17,213 nucleotides of DNA from Oribacterium sp. UBA5894 (GTDB lineage: Bacteria; Bacillota; Clostridia; Lachnospirales; Lachnospiraceae): contig DJEQ01000004.1 in assembly GCA_002431355.1 (NCBI GenBank), positions 1-17,213 of the forward strand, written 5' to 3'. The notes under the pieces are model-generated. The model was not told where the DNA came from, ran no database searches, and saw only the letters and a program-made list of their open reading frames with translations. The translations under genes and the position numbers were made by a program. Positions 7,355 through 15,108 of this stretch are shown piece by piece; positions within the stretch are counted from its first letter, which is position 1, and every line of letters starts with the position of its first letter.

Positions 7355-8623
7355 TTATTTCGCGTACTGCTTGTAGAGCGCCGCGTGTGCATATACAACA
7401 TTCCACGCACCGGACGTCTTTCCGGTCACGCAGATATAATGCTTGCCGGAAGCTGCGGTAAAGTACGATACTGCACAGTTTCCTGCCTTCGCCACATAGC
7501 CGGTCTTCGCGAAGTTCACCTGTCCACCCGTGGTCTGGGTATCGATACGCTTCAGGAAAAGATTCGAGAAGCTGAGACCCGTGCTTCGCTTATTGTTTGG
7601 CTGCGTCGTGTAGCTTCGCGTCGTGAGAATCGTGGCAGCCATGCTGTTCTGAGAAGCTGCACGCATGATGACTGCGAGATCCTGCGCGGTCGAATAATGA
7701 TTGTCATCGTACAGGCCCGTCGTATTTGTAAAATGCGTCGTTCCAGCGATGCCAAGCTGCTGAGCCTTCTGGTTCATGAGGGCGACGAACTGCTCCTCAG
7801 ATCCAGCGATATGACGTACCAGTGCCAGAGCGGCATCCGCACCACTTGGGAGAATGAGTCCATACAGAAGATCCTGCACGCTCACCTGCTCTCCGGCCTT
7901 GAAGCCACAGTGGGAAGCGCCTTCCTTCTGCACATAATCCACAATATCCTGCGTGATCTCCACCTTCTCATTGAGGTTTGAGATGTGCTCACAGGCCACC
8001 AGCAGGGTCATGACCTTCGTCATCGAGGCCGGGTACATTTTCGCCGTACCATTCTTATCGGCTACCACGAGGTTCGCATCTGCATCCACCAGAATGGCAA
8101 AGTTCGCATTGACCTCCGGGGTGATGGTCATCGCCGTCCGAAGAAAGCTGCTGCTCTGCTGCTGAAAATAATTCGTTGTTCCAGTCGAGGAGCTGCCGAC
8201 AAGTGTCTGGCTGATCGCGGTGCTTCCAGCCTGCGTGGTTCCGGTGCTTGCATTCCCGTTCGTGCTCTGTGCGCTGCCCTGTGTCGTCGCACTGGTCGTT
8301 CCAGACGCGCTGCCGACGGTCGCGGTCGTGCCCGCGCTTGCTCCAGCTGGAACCGATGGTCCTGGCTGTGCGGCCGTCGTTACGTTCCCGGCGATACTGC
8401 TCTGTGCCGTTTCCGTGGTGGTACCTGCAGCTGCCGTCGTCTCGAGGACATTGCCCACTGCTCCCTGGCTGTTTTCAACATGGCCCGCGGCAAGTGGCCC
8501 CTGATCTGAGATTTCCACAGCCGTACTCGTATCGGCAAGCGCGGTGGTGGAAAGCGTGCTCATACTGAGACTTGCCACCATCAGCGCGGTCAACATTCGT
8601 TTTGTATTAAAATGACGTCTCAT
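7355..8623 (-). CDS. Secreted D-alanyl-D-alanine carboxypeptidase (peptidase S11)
   Basis: This 422-residue penicillin-binding-protein-like enzyme trims the terminal D-Ala of peptidoglycan stem peptides outside the cell. A signal peptide (about 1-30, ending TALA before D31) leads into a long Ser/Thr/Gly/Ala-rich linker (about 60-150). The S11 catalytic domain follows. The SxxK motif is S200-M-T-K203, the second motif is S260-G-A, and the KTG triad is K373-T374-G375. The second motif has Ala where many members have Asn. The protein ends soon after the catalytic domain, with no amphipathic C-terminal membrane anchor as in DacA/PBP5. Ribosome binding site AGGAGA precedes the ATG. It lies upstream of the FHA-ABC gene and probably shares its transcript. 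Confidence 0.92.
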   Translation of the reverse strand: MRRHFNTKRMLTALMVASLSMSTLSTTALADTSTAVEISDQGPLAAGHVENSQGAVGNVLETTAAAGTTTETAQSSIAGNVTTAAQPGPSVPAGASAGTTATVGSASGTTSATTQGSAQSTNGNASTGTTQAGSTAISQTLVGSSSTGTTNYFQQQSSSFLRTAMTITPEVNANFAILVDADANLVVADKNGTAKMYPASMTKVMTLLVACEHISNLNEKVEITQDIVDYVQKEGASHCGFKAGEQVSVQDLLYGLILPSGADAALALVRHIAGSEEQFVALMNQKAQQLGIAGTTHFTNTTGLYDDNHYSTAQDLAVIMRAASQNSMAATILTTRSYTTQPNNKRSTGLSFSNLFLKRIDTQTTGGQVNFAKTGYVAKAGNCAVSYFTAASGKHYICVTGKTSGAWNVVYAHAALYKQYAK

Positions 8624-8651
8624 AAAGTTCTCCTATATCCATATTTCATTC

Positions 8652-8660
8652 ATTTTACCA
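8652..8660 (-). promoter_or_regulatory. Extended -10 promoter for the carboxypeptidase gene
   Basis: On the minus strand TGGTAAAAT gives a TGn-extended -10 (hexamer at 8652-8657). No good -35 is visible. The start would be near 8645, about 22 bases before the ATG at 8623. It lies in the 57-base gap after the YgiQ gene, where I see no terminator, so readthrough from that gene is also possible. Confidence 0.4.
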
Positions 8661-8680
8661 CAGGAAAACCTATGGGAATC

Positions 8681-10570
8681 TTACTGATTTTTTACAGATC
8701 CACGCTGCAGCACCCGCTTTCTGCTTCCCTGTGACGTACGCCGTTCATGCTTCGCAGGCTCGCTCGCTGTGCCCTTCCGTGGACGAATCAGACAGTGCGG
8801 GTCGAAGCCAATGAGGTCCTCCCGGTGCTCTCGAAGAAGGGCCTCCTTCACGAGCTCATAATTCTCCGGGTTCCGATACTGAATGAGCGCGCGCTGCATG
8901 GCCTTCTCATGTGGATTTCGAGGCACATAGACCTTCTCCATGGTCAGGGGATTGAGCCCCGTGTAGTACATGGTCGTCGAGACCGTGCCCGGTGTCGGAT
9001 AGAAATCCTGCACCTGCTCTGGAATGTACCCCATATCACGAATGTACTCTGCAAGCTTGATGGCATCCTTCAGGGTCGAGCCCGGATGACTCGACATCAG
9101 ATACGGTACAATGTACTGCTTGAGACCAAGCTCCCGGTTGATTTTCTCAAACTCCTTTACAAAGCTGTTATAGACCTCGACCTTCGGCTTTCCCATTTCC
9201 TTCAGCACCTGATCCGATACATGCTCTGGTGCCACACGCATCTGACCGGAAACATGGTATTTACAGATTTCACGAAGAAATTCCTTATTCGGATCGGCCA
9301 TCAGATAATCGAAACGGAAGCCGGAACGAATAAAGACCTTCTTCACGCCCGGAAGGGATCGCACCTCCCGGAGCAGCTTGACATAATCGCTGTGATCAAC
9401 CTTCAGATTCTTGCACGGCTCCGGCCAGAGGCATTTGCGTCCGACGCAGGTGCCCTTTGTGAGCTGCTTGTCGCAGGATGGCCCACGAAATTCGGCCGTT
9501 GGTCCCCCGACATCGAAGATGTAGCCCTTGAATTCCTTATCCTGCGTAATTTCCTTCGCTTCCTCCAGAACACTCTCATGGGATCGGCACTGCACGATGC
9601 GTCCCTGGTGCATGGTGAGTGCACAGAAATTACACTCACCGAAGCAGCCACGTGCCTGGGTAATGCTTTCCTTAATCTCACCGAAGGCCGGGATGCCGCC
9701 CGCCGCATCATACATTGGATGCCAGGCCCGCATAAATGGAAGAGCATAGACATCATCCATTTCCATCTGATCAAGGGGCGCTGCCGGCGGATTCTGCACT
9801 ACAAACATGGCGCCATCATAGCACTCATAGATGCGCTTCGCGATGATGGGATCCGTATTTCGATACTGAATGGCAAAGCTCTCCGCATACTTCCGCTTAT
9901 CCGCGACGATTTCCTCGTAATCCGGAAGGCGGATGGCATCGTAGATTTCATCCTCATAGCGCGTCTTATACACGGTACCTGAAATCCAGGTAATGTCCTT
10001 CACGGCGATGCCGGACGCGAGCGCATCGGCAATCTCGACGATGCTGTGCTCGCCCATGCCATACGACAGAAGGTCCGCGCCACTGTCAAGCAGCACAGAG
10101 CGCCGCACACGATCCGACCAGTAGTCATAGTGCGCAAGCCGCCGAAGACTCGCCTCGATGCCGCCAATGATGATCGGCGTATGCTTGCAGGTCTGCCGAA
10201 TCAGGTTGCAGTATACCGTCACAGCGCGATCCGGACGCTTTCCCATGACGCCCCCCGGGGTATAGGAATCCGTTTTCCGATGATGCTTCGCCACCGTATA
10301 ATGATTGACCATTGAGTCCATGTTGCCGGCCGAAACAAGGAAGCCCAGCCTCGGCTCCCCGAACTCCATCACGGAGGAAGGATCCCTCCAGTCTGGCTGG
10401 GGCAGCATGGCCACCTTATAGCCGTGGGCCTCCAGCACACGGGAAATGATGGCCGGGCCGAAGCTTGAGTGATCCACATAGGCGTCACCGATGACATAGA
10501 CGAAATCCGGCTGTGTCCAGCCGCGTGCCCGCATATCCTCCCGGTTGACCGGTAAAAATCCTTCGTTCAT
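8681..10570 (-). CDS. YgiQ family (UPF0313) radical SAM protein
   Basis: About 629 residues from the chosen start. The radical SAM cluster motif CFGECNFC (C309, C313, C316) shows the CxxxCxxC spacing that binds the [4Fe-4S] cluster and S-adenosylmethionine. A conserved N-terminal YgiQ domain (GDAYVDHSSFGPAIISRVLEA) precedes it. A further cysteine group follows around 366-386, and the C-terminus matches the family tail (FYPTPGTVSTTMYYTG). The family is widespread but its reaction is not established. I chose the ATG at 10570 because GGAG lies six bases before it; an in-frame ATG at 10582 would add four residues and lacks a good site. The gene follows the M20 amidohydrolase by about 38 bases, so they are probably one operon. 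Confidence 0.9.
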   Translation of the reverse strand: MNEGFLPVNREDMRARGWTQPDFVYVIGDAYVDHSSFGPAIISRVLEAHGYKVAMLPQPDWRDPSSVMEFGEPRLGFLVSAGNMDSMVNHYTVAKHHRKTDSYTPGGVMGKRPDRAVTVYCNLIRQTCKHTPIIIGGIEASLRRLAHYDYWSDRVRRSVLLDSGADLLSYGMGEHSIVEIADALASGIAVKDITWISGTVYKTRYEDEIYDAIRLPDYEEIVADKRKYAESFAIQYRNTDPIIAKRIYECYDGAMFVVQNPPAAPLDQMEMDDVYALPFMRAWHPMYDAAGGIPAFGEIKESITQARGCFGECNFCALTMHQGRIVQCRSHESVLEEAKEITQDKEFKGYIFDVGGPTAEFRGPSCDKQLTKGTCVGRKCLWPEPCKNLKVDHSDYVKLLREVRSLPGVKKVFIRSGFRFDYLMADPNKEFLREICKYHVSGQMRVAPEHVSDQVLKEMGKPKVEVYNSFVKEFEKINRELGLKQYIVPYLMSSHPGSTLKDAIKLAEYIRDMGYIPEQVQDFYPTPGTVSTTMYYTGLNPLTMEKVYVPRNPHEKAMQRALIQYRNPENYELVKEALLREHREDLIGFDPHCLIRPRKGTASEPAKHERRTSQGSRKRVLQRGSVKNQ

Positions 10571-10608
10571 AGAAATCTCCATTTTACTTCAGTATCGTGT
10601 CTCGCAGC

Positions 10609-12045
10609 TCAGATCGCTGTCGGCTTTGCGCCCGCTTCGATTGGGCAGACATAGCCACTTTCCGTGCGCTTTTCAAATTCTGCTCTCGCTTCCTTCAGAA
10701 GCTCCGGCTTTTCATAGAGGTCGATGGCGCTCAGTGCCAGCACCTTTCCGGCAAGCAGCAGAGCCTTGTGGCCAATGCTGGAGCCGCCGCAGGAAACATT
10801 CTGCCAGCTGTGTCCCGGTGCCCCACTGACGAAGCCGGCACAGTGAATCTGCGCGGTCGGGGTCTGCCAGGATACATCCCCGACATCCGTCGAGCCGGCG
10901 CAGAACGCGGTGCTGTGGTACAGCGGGACAAGGAAGCGGTTCATCGCTTCCGTTCCATGCTTTGACTTTTCTTCCGTATATTCGCGGATCTGATCATCGA
11001 GGCTTGCTGCGAAGCCAGGCGCGGTATGTACCGGGCAGGTCGCATGCAGCTTCTCTGCAAATGCAAGCTCCTCTTCCGTATAGCTCGGAAGCTCTACCTG
11101 ACTGAAATTATCATAGAGTACCTTCTCCAGCGTGAAGTTCGGTACGAGATCCGCTGTGCCGTCGATGAAGCTCCGCTCCACCGTGGTCTCCGTCATCAGC
11201 GCTGCGCCCTCCGCGATTTTATCAACACGCTTCCGAAGCTCCACACAGTCCCGCACCTTAATGGCACGCACCATGTAGAGCACGGATGCATGATCCTGTA
11301 CCACATTGGGTGAGATGCCACCGGCATCGGTAATGGCGTAGTGCACGCGGCATTCCGACTTCATATGTTCGCGCAGATACTGCACGCCTGTATTCATAAG
11401 CTCCACCGCATCGAGTGCAGAGCGTCCATTTTCCGGATCTCCGGCTGCATGCGCAGAGCGTCCATGGAAGCTATAGAGAACCTGAATCGTCGAGTTGTTG
11501 GTACCGGTCTTGACCTCATTGACATCCTCCGGGTGCCAGGTGAGCGCAGCATCCAAGGAGCGCCACATATTATCCCGGGCCATGAAGGCCTTGGCTGCAC
11601 CGCCCTCTTCGCCCGGGCAGCCATAGAAAATTACCGTTCCCTTCTGTCCGCTCGTTTCCAGATAGTTCTTAATGGCAAAGGCCGCGGCCAATGCACCGGA
11701 GCCGAGCATATTGTGGCCACAGCCGTGCCCGGCACCGCCCTCGACGATGGGATGATGCTCCGGCACATTTTTCTCCTGACTGAGCCCGGAGAGTGCATCG
11801 AATTCACCGAGAATGCCAATGATCGGATGCCCCACACCATAGCTTCCGGTGAATGCGGTTTCAATACCATCGACGCCCTTTTCCACCGTAAATCCGCCCT
11901 CCTCCAGGACCTTCTCGTAGTAGGCCGCGGACTTGTATTCCTTCAGACTAAGCTCCGGGTGGGCCCAGATATAATCTGCCACACCGGTAAAAATATCCTT
12001 ATGCTGCTCAATATAGGAAAGAGCGGCCTTCTTGCTTTCTTCCAT
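10609..12045 (-). CDS. M20 family metallo-amidohydrolase, AbgB-like
   Basis: This 478-residue enzyme resembles subunit B of p-aminobenzoyl-glutamate hydrolase and related amidohydrolases. Metal and catalytic residues are visible: GEFDALSGL (80-88), GHGCGHN with C109 and H111, the catalytic glutamate pair in PGEEGG (144-149), WHPED with H171, and the C-terminal GHSWQN histidine. The FHGRSAHAA segment (193-201) is typical of the dimerisation (lid) domain. It has no signal peptide and should act in the cytoplasm on N-acyl amino acids or dipeptide-like amides; the real substrate is unknown. No separate AbgA-like subunit is present. The ribosome binding site (AAAGGAAAG) is moderate. It has its own candidate promoter and heads a two-gene unit with the YgiQ gene. 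Confidence 0.88.
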   Translation of the reverse strand: MEESKKAALSYIEQHKDIFTGVADYIWAHPELSLKEYKSAAYYEKVLEEGGFTVEKGVDGIETAFTGSYGVGHPIIGILGEFDALSGLSQEKNVPEHHPIVEGGAGHGCGHNMLGSGALAAAFAIKNYLETSGQKGTVIFYGCPGEEGGAAKAFMARDNMWRSLDAALTWHPEDVNEVKTGTNNSTIQVLYSFHGRSAHAAGDPENGRSALDAVELMNTGVQYLREHMKSECRVHYAITDAGGISPNVVQDHASVLYMVRAIKVRDCVELRKRVDKIAEGAALMTETTVERSFIDGTADLVPNFTLEKVLYDNFSQVELPSYTEEELAFAEKLHATCPVHTAPGFAASLDDQIREYTEEKSKHGTEAMNRFLVPLYHSTAFCAGSTDVGDVSWQTPTAQIHCAGFVSGAPGHSWQNVSCGGSSIGHKALLLAGKVLALSAIDLYEKPELLKEARAEFEKRTESGYVCPIEAGAKPTAI

Positions 12046-12155
12046 TTTGCTTTCCTTTCAAATGTCGATCTCATCCATGTTCTGATTTCGACCATTTTCT
12101 CTCATAAAAGTCATACCGCTTCGTTCTCAGGAGCGAAGAAGCTTCATAAAATAAC

Positions 12156-12184
12156 AGTATACACAAAAATCAGTGCTTCGACCA
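12156..12184 (-). promoter_or_regulatory. Candidate promoter for the M20-YgiQ unit
   Basis: On the minus strand a -10 box TATACT (12156-12161) lies 17 bases from a poor -35 (TGGTCG, 12179-12184). The leader to the ATG at 12045 is about 100 bases. It contains a small hairpin with arms CTTCG and CGAAG (12119-12138). The -10 is reasonable; the remainder is weak. Confidence 0.35.
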
Positions 12185-12188
12185 TCCT

Positions 12189-12240
12189 CCAATAAGAATG
12201 CCTCCAGGGCCACCGCATCCCGCGGTGCTCTGAAGGCATC
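12189..12240 (-). terminator. Rho-independent terminator of the amino-acid importer operon
   Basis: On the minus strand, arms at 12222-12239 and 12198-12216 pair almost completely, with one bulge and a few wobbles, around a 5-base loop. ATTCTTATT follows as a partly U-rich tail. It lies just after the ATPase stop codon at 12257 and before the M20 promoter, separating the two transcription units. Confidence 0.7.
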
Positions 12241-12256
12241 CCATCCTGATGTTGAA

Positions 12257-13009
12257 TTAAATTTCAAGTACCTTTCCGAGGAAATCCTTGAGACGTGGGC
12301 TCTCCGGATGCTCGAAGATCTGCTCCGGTGTTCCCTGCTCCACGATCTTTCCATCAGCCATGAAAACCACACGGTTTCCTACTTCACGGGCGAAGCCCAT
12401 CTCGTGCGTAACGCAGATCATGGTCATGCCCTCATGGGCAAGCTCCTTCATGACCTCCAGAACCTCACCCACCATCTCCGGGTCGAGTGCACTCGTCGGC
12501 TCATCAAACAGCATGACCTCCGGGTTCATGCAGAGCGCACGCACAATGGCGACACGCTGCTTCTGACCACCCGACAGCTGCACGGGATAGGCATTGGCCC
12601 GATCCCGAAGACCGACACGCGTGAGAAGCTCGAGGGCCTTCTTCTCGGCCTCCTGCTTCGACTGATGCTTCACGATCATCGGTGCCAGCGTCAGATTCTC
12701 CAGAATGGTCTTATGCGGAAAGAGGTTAAAGTGCTGGAACACCATGCCCATCTTCTGACGGTACTGATCGAGGTTGATCTTTTCGTTGATGATATCCCTG
12801 CCCTCGAAGACAATGCTTCCATCGGTTGGCGACTCCAGAAGATTCAGGCTCCGAAGGAAGGTGGATTTGCCGGAGCCGGACGGTCCGATCACCACCATGA
12901 CATCACCCTTATGGATGTCGATGTCAATGCCATCCAGGGCCTTGATTTTTCCGTAATTATAATACATTTTCAGGTCACGGACCTGAATCATGGACTTATC
13001 GGTTGTCAC
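12257..13009 (-). CDS. glnQ: Polar amino-acid ABC importer, ATP-binding protein
   Basis: This 250-residue ATPase powers the neighbouring permease. Walker A GPSGSGKST (42-50), Q-loop Q92, signature LSGGQ (145-149), Walker B MLFDEP with D169/E170, and H202 are all intact and match the GlnQ/ArtP/HisP group. I chose the GTG at 13009: AGGAGG inside the end of the permease gene lies about ten bases before it, giving a 14-base overlap with the permease. An ATG at 12991 would give 244 residues and leave four bases after the permease stop, but with a poorer site. An upstream start near 13105 would run deep into the permease in another frame and is unlikely. It is the last gene of the operon, followed by a terminator. 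The symbol denotes the family, not a proven glutamine substrate. Confidence 0.92.
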   Translation of the reverse strand: MTTDKSMIQVRDLKMYYNYGKIKALDGIDIDIHKGDVMVVIGPSGSGKSTFLRSLNLLESPTDGSIVFEGRDIINEKINLDQYRQKMGMVFQHFNLFPHKTILENLTLAPMIVKHQSKQEAEKKALELLTRVGLRDRANAYPVQLSGGQKQRVAIVRALCMNPEVMLFDEPTSALDPEMVGEVLEVMKELAHEGMTMICVTHEMGFAREVGNRVVFMADGKIVEQGTPEQIFEHPESPRLKDFLGKVLEI

Positions 13010-13775
13010 TTTGACGCATCCTCCTCTCGATGTATTCAATGATCTTACTGGTCGGGAAGCACAGGCAGAAATACAGTACGGTTGCCATAAGCAGCGGCTC
13101 TGCAATGATGAAGGTCGCCGACTGAATACTCTTTACATTGAACATGATGTCCTGTACACCGATGGTATAGCAGACGGAAGACTCCTTGATGATCGTTACG
13201 AACTCATTCGCAACCGCCGGCAGGATGTTCTTAATGGCCTGTGGCAGAATAATGTGGTACATGGTCTGCGCCTTCGTCATGCCGAGGGAACGGGCCGCCT
13301 CGGTCTGACCGGCATCGACGCCTTCGATACCGCCACGGATGACCGCACTCATATAACCGCCAGAGTTCAGTGCCATCGCCACTGCCGCCGGGAAGAAACG
13401 CTCAAACTGAATGAAGCCGAAGAACGTGAATTTCGGCAGCGTAATAAATCCGAAGACAATGTAGTACACGAGGAAGATCTGCACCAGCATCGGGGTACAG
13501 CGTACGAACTGCACATAGGCACTTGCAATCAGTCGTACAGGATTAAATGCAGCGATACGGTCATAGCGCTTTTTCTTATGGATGTCCTCGGTCTTTATTT
13601 TTTCAAAGCGCCGGAAGGGACGTACATCCGAGAGCAGCATCAGTGCAAGTAAAAATGCAAGGATGAAGCCGAAGAATACGGTACAGGCTGCCAGAAGGAC
13701 GGTGACGATAAGTCCCTGCTGGAACATGGCGCCGTATTGAAATAACTTTTCAAAATTGGCCCAGCTAATGGTCAT
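12996..13775 (-). CDS. Polar amino-acid ABC importer, permease
   Basis: This 259-residue membrane protein belongs to the HisM/GlnP group. It has an N-terminal helix (about 20-48) and later hydrophobic segments. The cytoplasmic EAA loop, EAARSLGMTKAQTMYHIILP, contacts the ATPase. Between the first helix and the conserved FVRCTPMLVQ segment there is a charged insert of about 35 residues (DVRPFRRFEKIKTEDIHKKK and following), longer than in typical members. The ribosome binding site AGGA is six bases from the ATG. The gene follows the binding-protein gene after a terminator and overlaps the ATPase start. Confidence 0.93.
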   Translation of the reverse strand: MTISWANFEKLFQYGAMFQQGLIVTVLLAACTVFFGFILAFLLALMLLSDVRPFRRFEKIKTEDIHKKKRYDRIAAFNPVRLIASAYVQFVRCTPMLVQIFLVYYIVFGFITLPKFTFFGFIQFERFFPAAVAMALNSGGYMSAVIRGGIEGVDAGQTEAARSLGMTKAQTMYHIILPQAIKNILPAVANEFVTIIKESSVCYTIGVQDIMFNVKSIQSATFIIAEPLLMATVLYFCLCFPTSKIIEYIERRMRQSDNR

Positions 13776-13807
13776 GGTAAATCCTGCCTTTCATAAATGG
13801 TGATATG

Positions 13808-13839
13808 TATACTCTTCCTCTTTCGGAGCCTTGAGTATA
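13808..13839. repeat. Inverted repeat in the leader of the permease gene
   Basis: TATACTC (13808-13814) and GAGTATA (13833-13839) are exact complements 18 bases apart. They lie between the binding-protein terminator and the permease start. It could be an operator or an mRNA hairpin, or shape the end of a processed transcript. No -35/-10 pair nearby is convincing. Confidence 0.4.
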
Positions 13840-13884
13840 TACGTAATACGCAGAAGCTGTGCTCCGCATCTTAAGTATAGACTC

Positions 13885-13914
13885 AAAAATCTCTCCGGGA
13901 CAGTCCCGGAGAGA
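13885..13914 (-). terminator. Terminator between binding-protein and permease genes
   Basis: TCTCTCCGGGA (13890-13900) and TCCCGGAGAGA (13904-13914) form a perfect 11-bp stem with a 3-base loop, followed on the minus strand by TTTTT (13885-13889). It comes 26 bases after the binding-protein stop. Partial readthrough here would make more binding protein than membrane components, a common arrangement in ABC importers. Confidence 0.88.
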
Positions 13915-13939
13915 AAAGAATCTGATGTTTTGCTGCTGT

Positions 13940-14920
13940 TTAGTTGGAAGCTACATTGCCATCGGCATCGAGCTGACCCTCATAGACATTGTCCTCATCG
14001 GATGCAAGCTCCTGAGCCTCGGTGATGTACTGATCCATCGAGCCATCGGACAGCGCGTTGTTGATGACGGCATTGACTGCCGGAAGAAGATCGCTGCCCT
14101 TCTTCAGTGCAATGGCAGAACCCTGTGTATCATATGGAACATCCCATGCAATCTCAAGCTCTGGATAGTTCTTGATATACTGCTCTGCAACGGCGGTCTC
14201 AATGAAGCCACCCTCAAGCTTGCCGGAAACGAGCTCCGATACGATATCCGTTACCTTGGCAAGGCCAATGATGTTTGCGTTTGGTGTATTCTCCTTCGCA
14301 AGATCCATCTGGATGGAACCGTTCTGGGCGCCGACTGGAAGGCCATCAAAGGCAGCATAGTCGGTATACTTGTCATGGTCTGCCTTCCGGATGACGAAGG
14401 ACTGGCCACCCATGTAGTAGAGATCCGAGAAATCAAAGGTCTCTGCACGCTCTGGGCTCGGTGAGAAGCCGGAAATTCCGAGATCTACATTTCCGCTCTG
14501 AAGCTCCATGAGGATACCATCGAAATCCATCGGTACGAACTGAACCTCGAGGCCGAGATCATCCGCGATTCTCTTACCGAGCGCAACATCGAAGCCGGAA
14601 AGCTCTGGTGTTCCGTTGTTGATGTGGTAGAACTCATATGGTGCGAAATCCGGGGAAGTGGCAATGGTGAGCTTACCCTCGGTAACTGTGGTGAAGTCGG
14701 TTGGAACCGCAACGGTCTCTCCGCTTCCCTCTGCAGCGCCCTGCTCTGGTGCTTCTGCAGCCGTCGTCTCCGCAGCTGTGGTCTCCTCTGCAGCGGCTGT
14801 GGTTTCAGCAGCTGTGGTCGCAGCCGCCGTCGTGGTTGCCGGGGTGCTGGATGATCCGCAGGCTGCAAGTGAAGCAGCTGCAAGAACGGTGGTCATTAAA
14901 ATGGCTAAATTCTTCTTCAT
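13940..14920 (-). CDS. Polar amino-acid ABC importer, substrate-binding lipoprotein
   Basis: This 326-residue lipoprotein captures the amino acid outside the membrane. A signal peptide MKKNLAILMTTVLAAAS leads to the lipobox LAAC with C21 as lipidation site. A low-complexity spacer of TTAA/ETTA units (about 26-57) comes next. The family 3 solute-binding domain follows (KLTIATSPDFAPYEF, GFDVALGKRIADDLG, FDGILMELQSGNVDLGISG). I chose the ATG at 14920 because AGGAGG lies just before it. A TTG at 14935 would put that ribosome binding site inside the gene. The ligand is a polar amino acid that cannot be named from sequence; ARG-box-like sites upstream hint at arginine. It is the first gene of the importer operon. 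Confidence 0.93.
   Translation of the reverse strand: MKKNLAILMTTVLAAASLAACGSSSTPATTTAAATTAAETTAAAEETTAAETTAAEAPEQGAAEGSGETVAVPTDFTTVTEGKLTIATSPDFAPYEFYHINNGTPELSGFDVALGKRIADDLGLEVQFVPMDFDGILMELQSGNVDLGISGFSPSPERAETFDFSDLYYMGGQSFVIRKADHDKYTDYAAFDGLPVGAQNGSIQMDLAKENTPNANIIGLAKVTDIVSELVSGKLEGGFIETAVAEQYIKNYPELEIAWDVPYDTQGSAIALKKGSDLLPAVNAVINNALSDGSMDQYITEAQELASDEDNVYEGQLDADGNVASN
14750..14845 (-). repeat. Tandem Thr/Ala/Glu codon repeats in the lipoprotein spacer
   Basis: Codons 26-57 of the binding protein are built almost wholly from Thr, Ala and Glu in repeated TTAA and ETTA units. This is a flexible tether between the lipid anchor and the binding domain. Such repeats can change length by slippage, so strain variation is likely. 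Confidence 0.75.
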
Positions 14921-15003
14921 AATACTCCTCCTCAAACCGAATCATTCATTACGGTTATCCATCAAACTGTTTTTATAACTCATCCCAATTTGACTATGAG
15001 GAG

Positions 15004-15031
15004 ATTATAACCCTTATTTCGGAGATTGCAA
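15004..15031 (-). promoter_or_regulatory. Promoter for the amino-acid importer operon
   Basis: On the minus strand a perfect -10 TATAAT (15004-15009) is preceded by a 16-base spacer and a -35 TTGCAA (15026-15031). The start would be near 14997, giving a leader of about 77 bases. The -35 lies inside the left-most ARG-box-like site. Confidence 0.7.
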
Positions 15032-15108
15032 GTATTTTTATGCATATAATTGTATTTAATCGCATTCTTATGCAGTTTATTCTTGAATAAATGCATTTAT
15101 GCACGCAT
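15026..15108. promoter_or_regulatory. Cluster of TGCAT/ATGCA half-sites, ARG-box-like
   Basis: An AT-rich block holds repeated ATGCA/TGCAT half-sites. Three palindromic cores are AGTATTTTTATGCA (15031-15044), CGCATTCTTATGCA (15061-15074) and TGCATTTATGCA (15092-15103). Their centres are spaced 30 bases apart. TTTATTCTTGAATAAA (15076-15091) is a further near-perfect palindrome. The 5-4-5 layout resembles ARG boxes bound by ArgR/AhrC. The block overlaps the -35 of the importer promoter, fitting repression. A second TATAAT (15109-15114, minus) lies at its far end. Confidence 0.5.

Noticed and set aside
8747..9982. A 411-codon plus-strand frame opposite the YgiQ gene
   Set aside because: It is the complement of a gene with intact radical SAM motifs and shows no recognisable domain.
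12086..12185. Two TTCGACCAT copies 90 bases apart upstream of the M20 gene
   Set aside because: Nine bases is short, no palindrome surrounds them, and one copy is only a weak -35; chance is likely.
14658..14978. Ala/Val-rich plus-strand frame near the binding-protein gene
   Set aside because: It is the reverse reading of the Thr/Ala spacer repeats and signal peptide, not a membrane protein.
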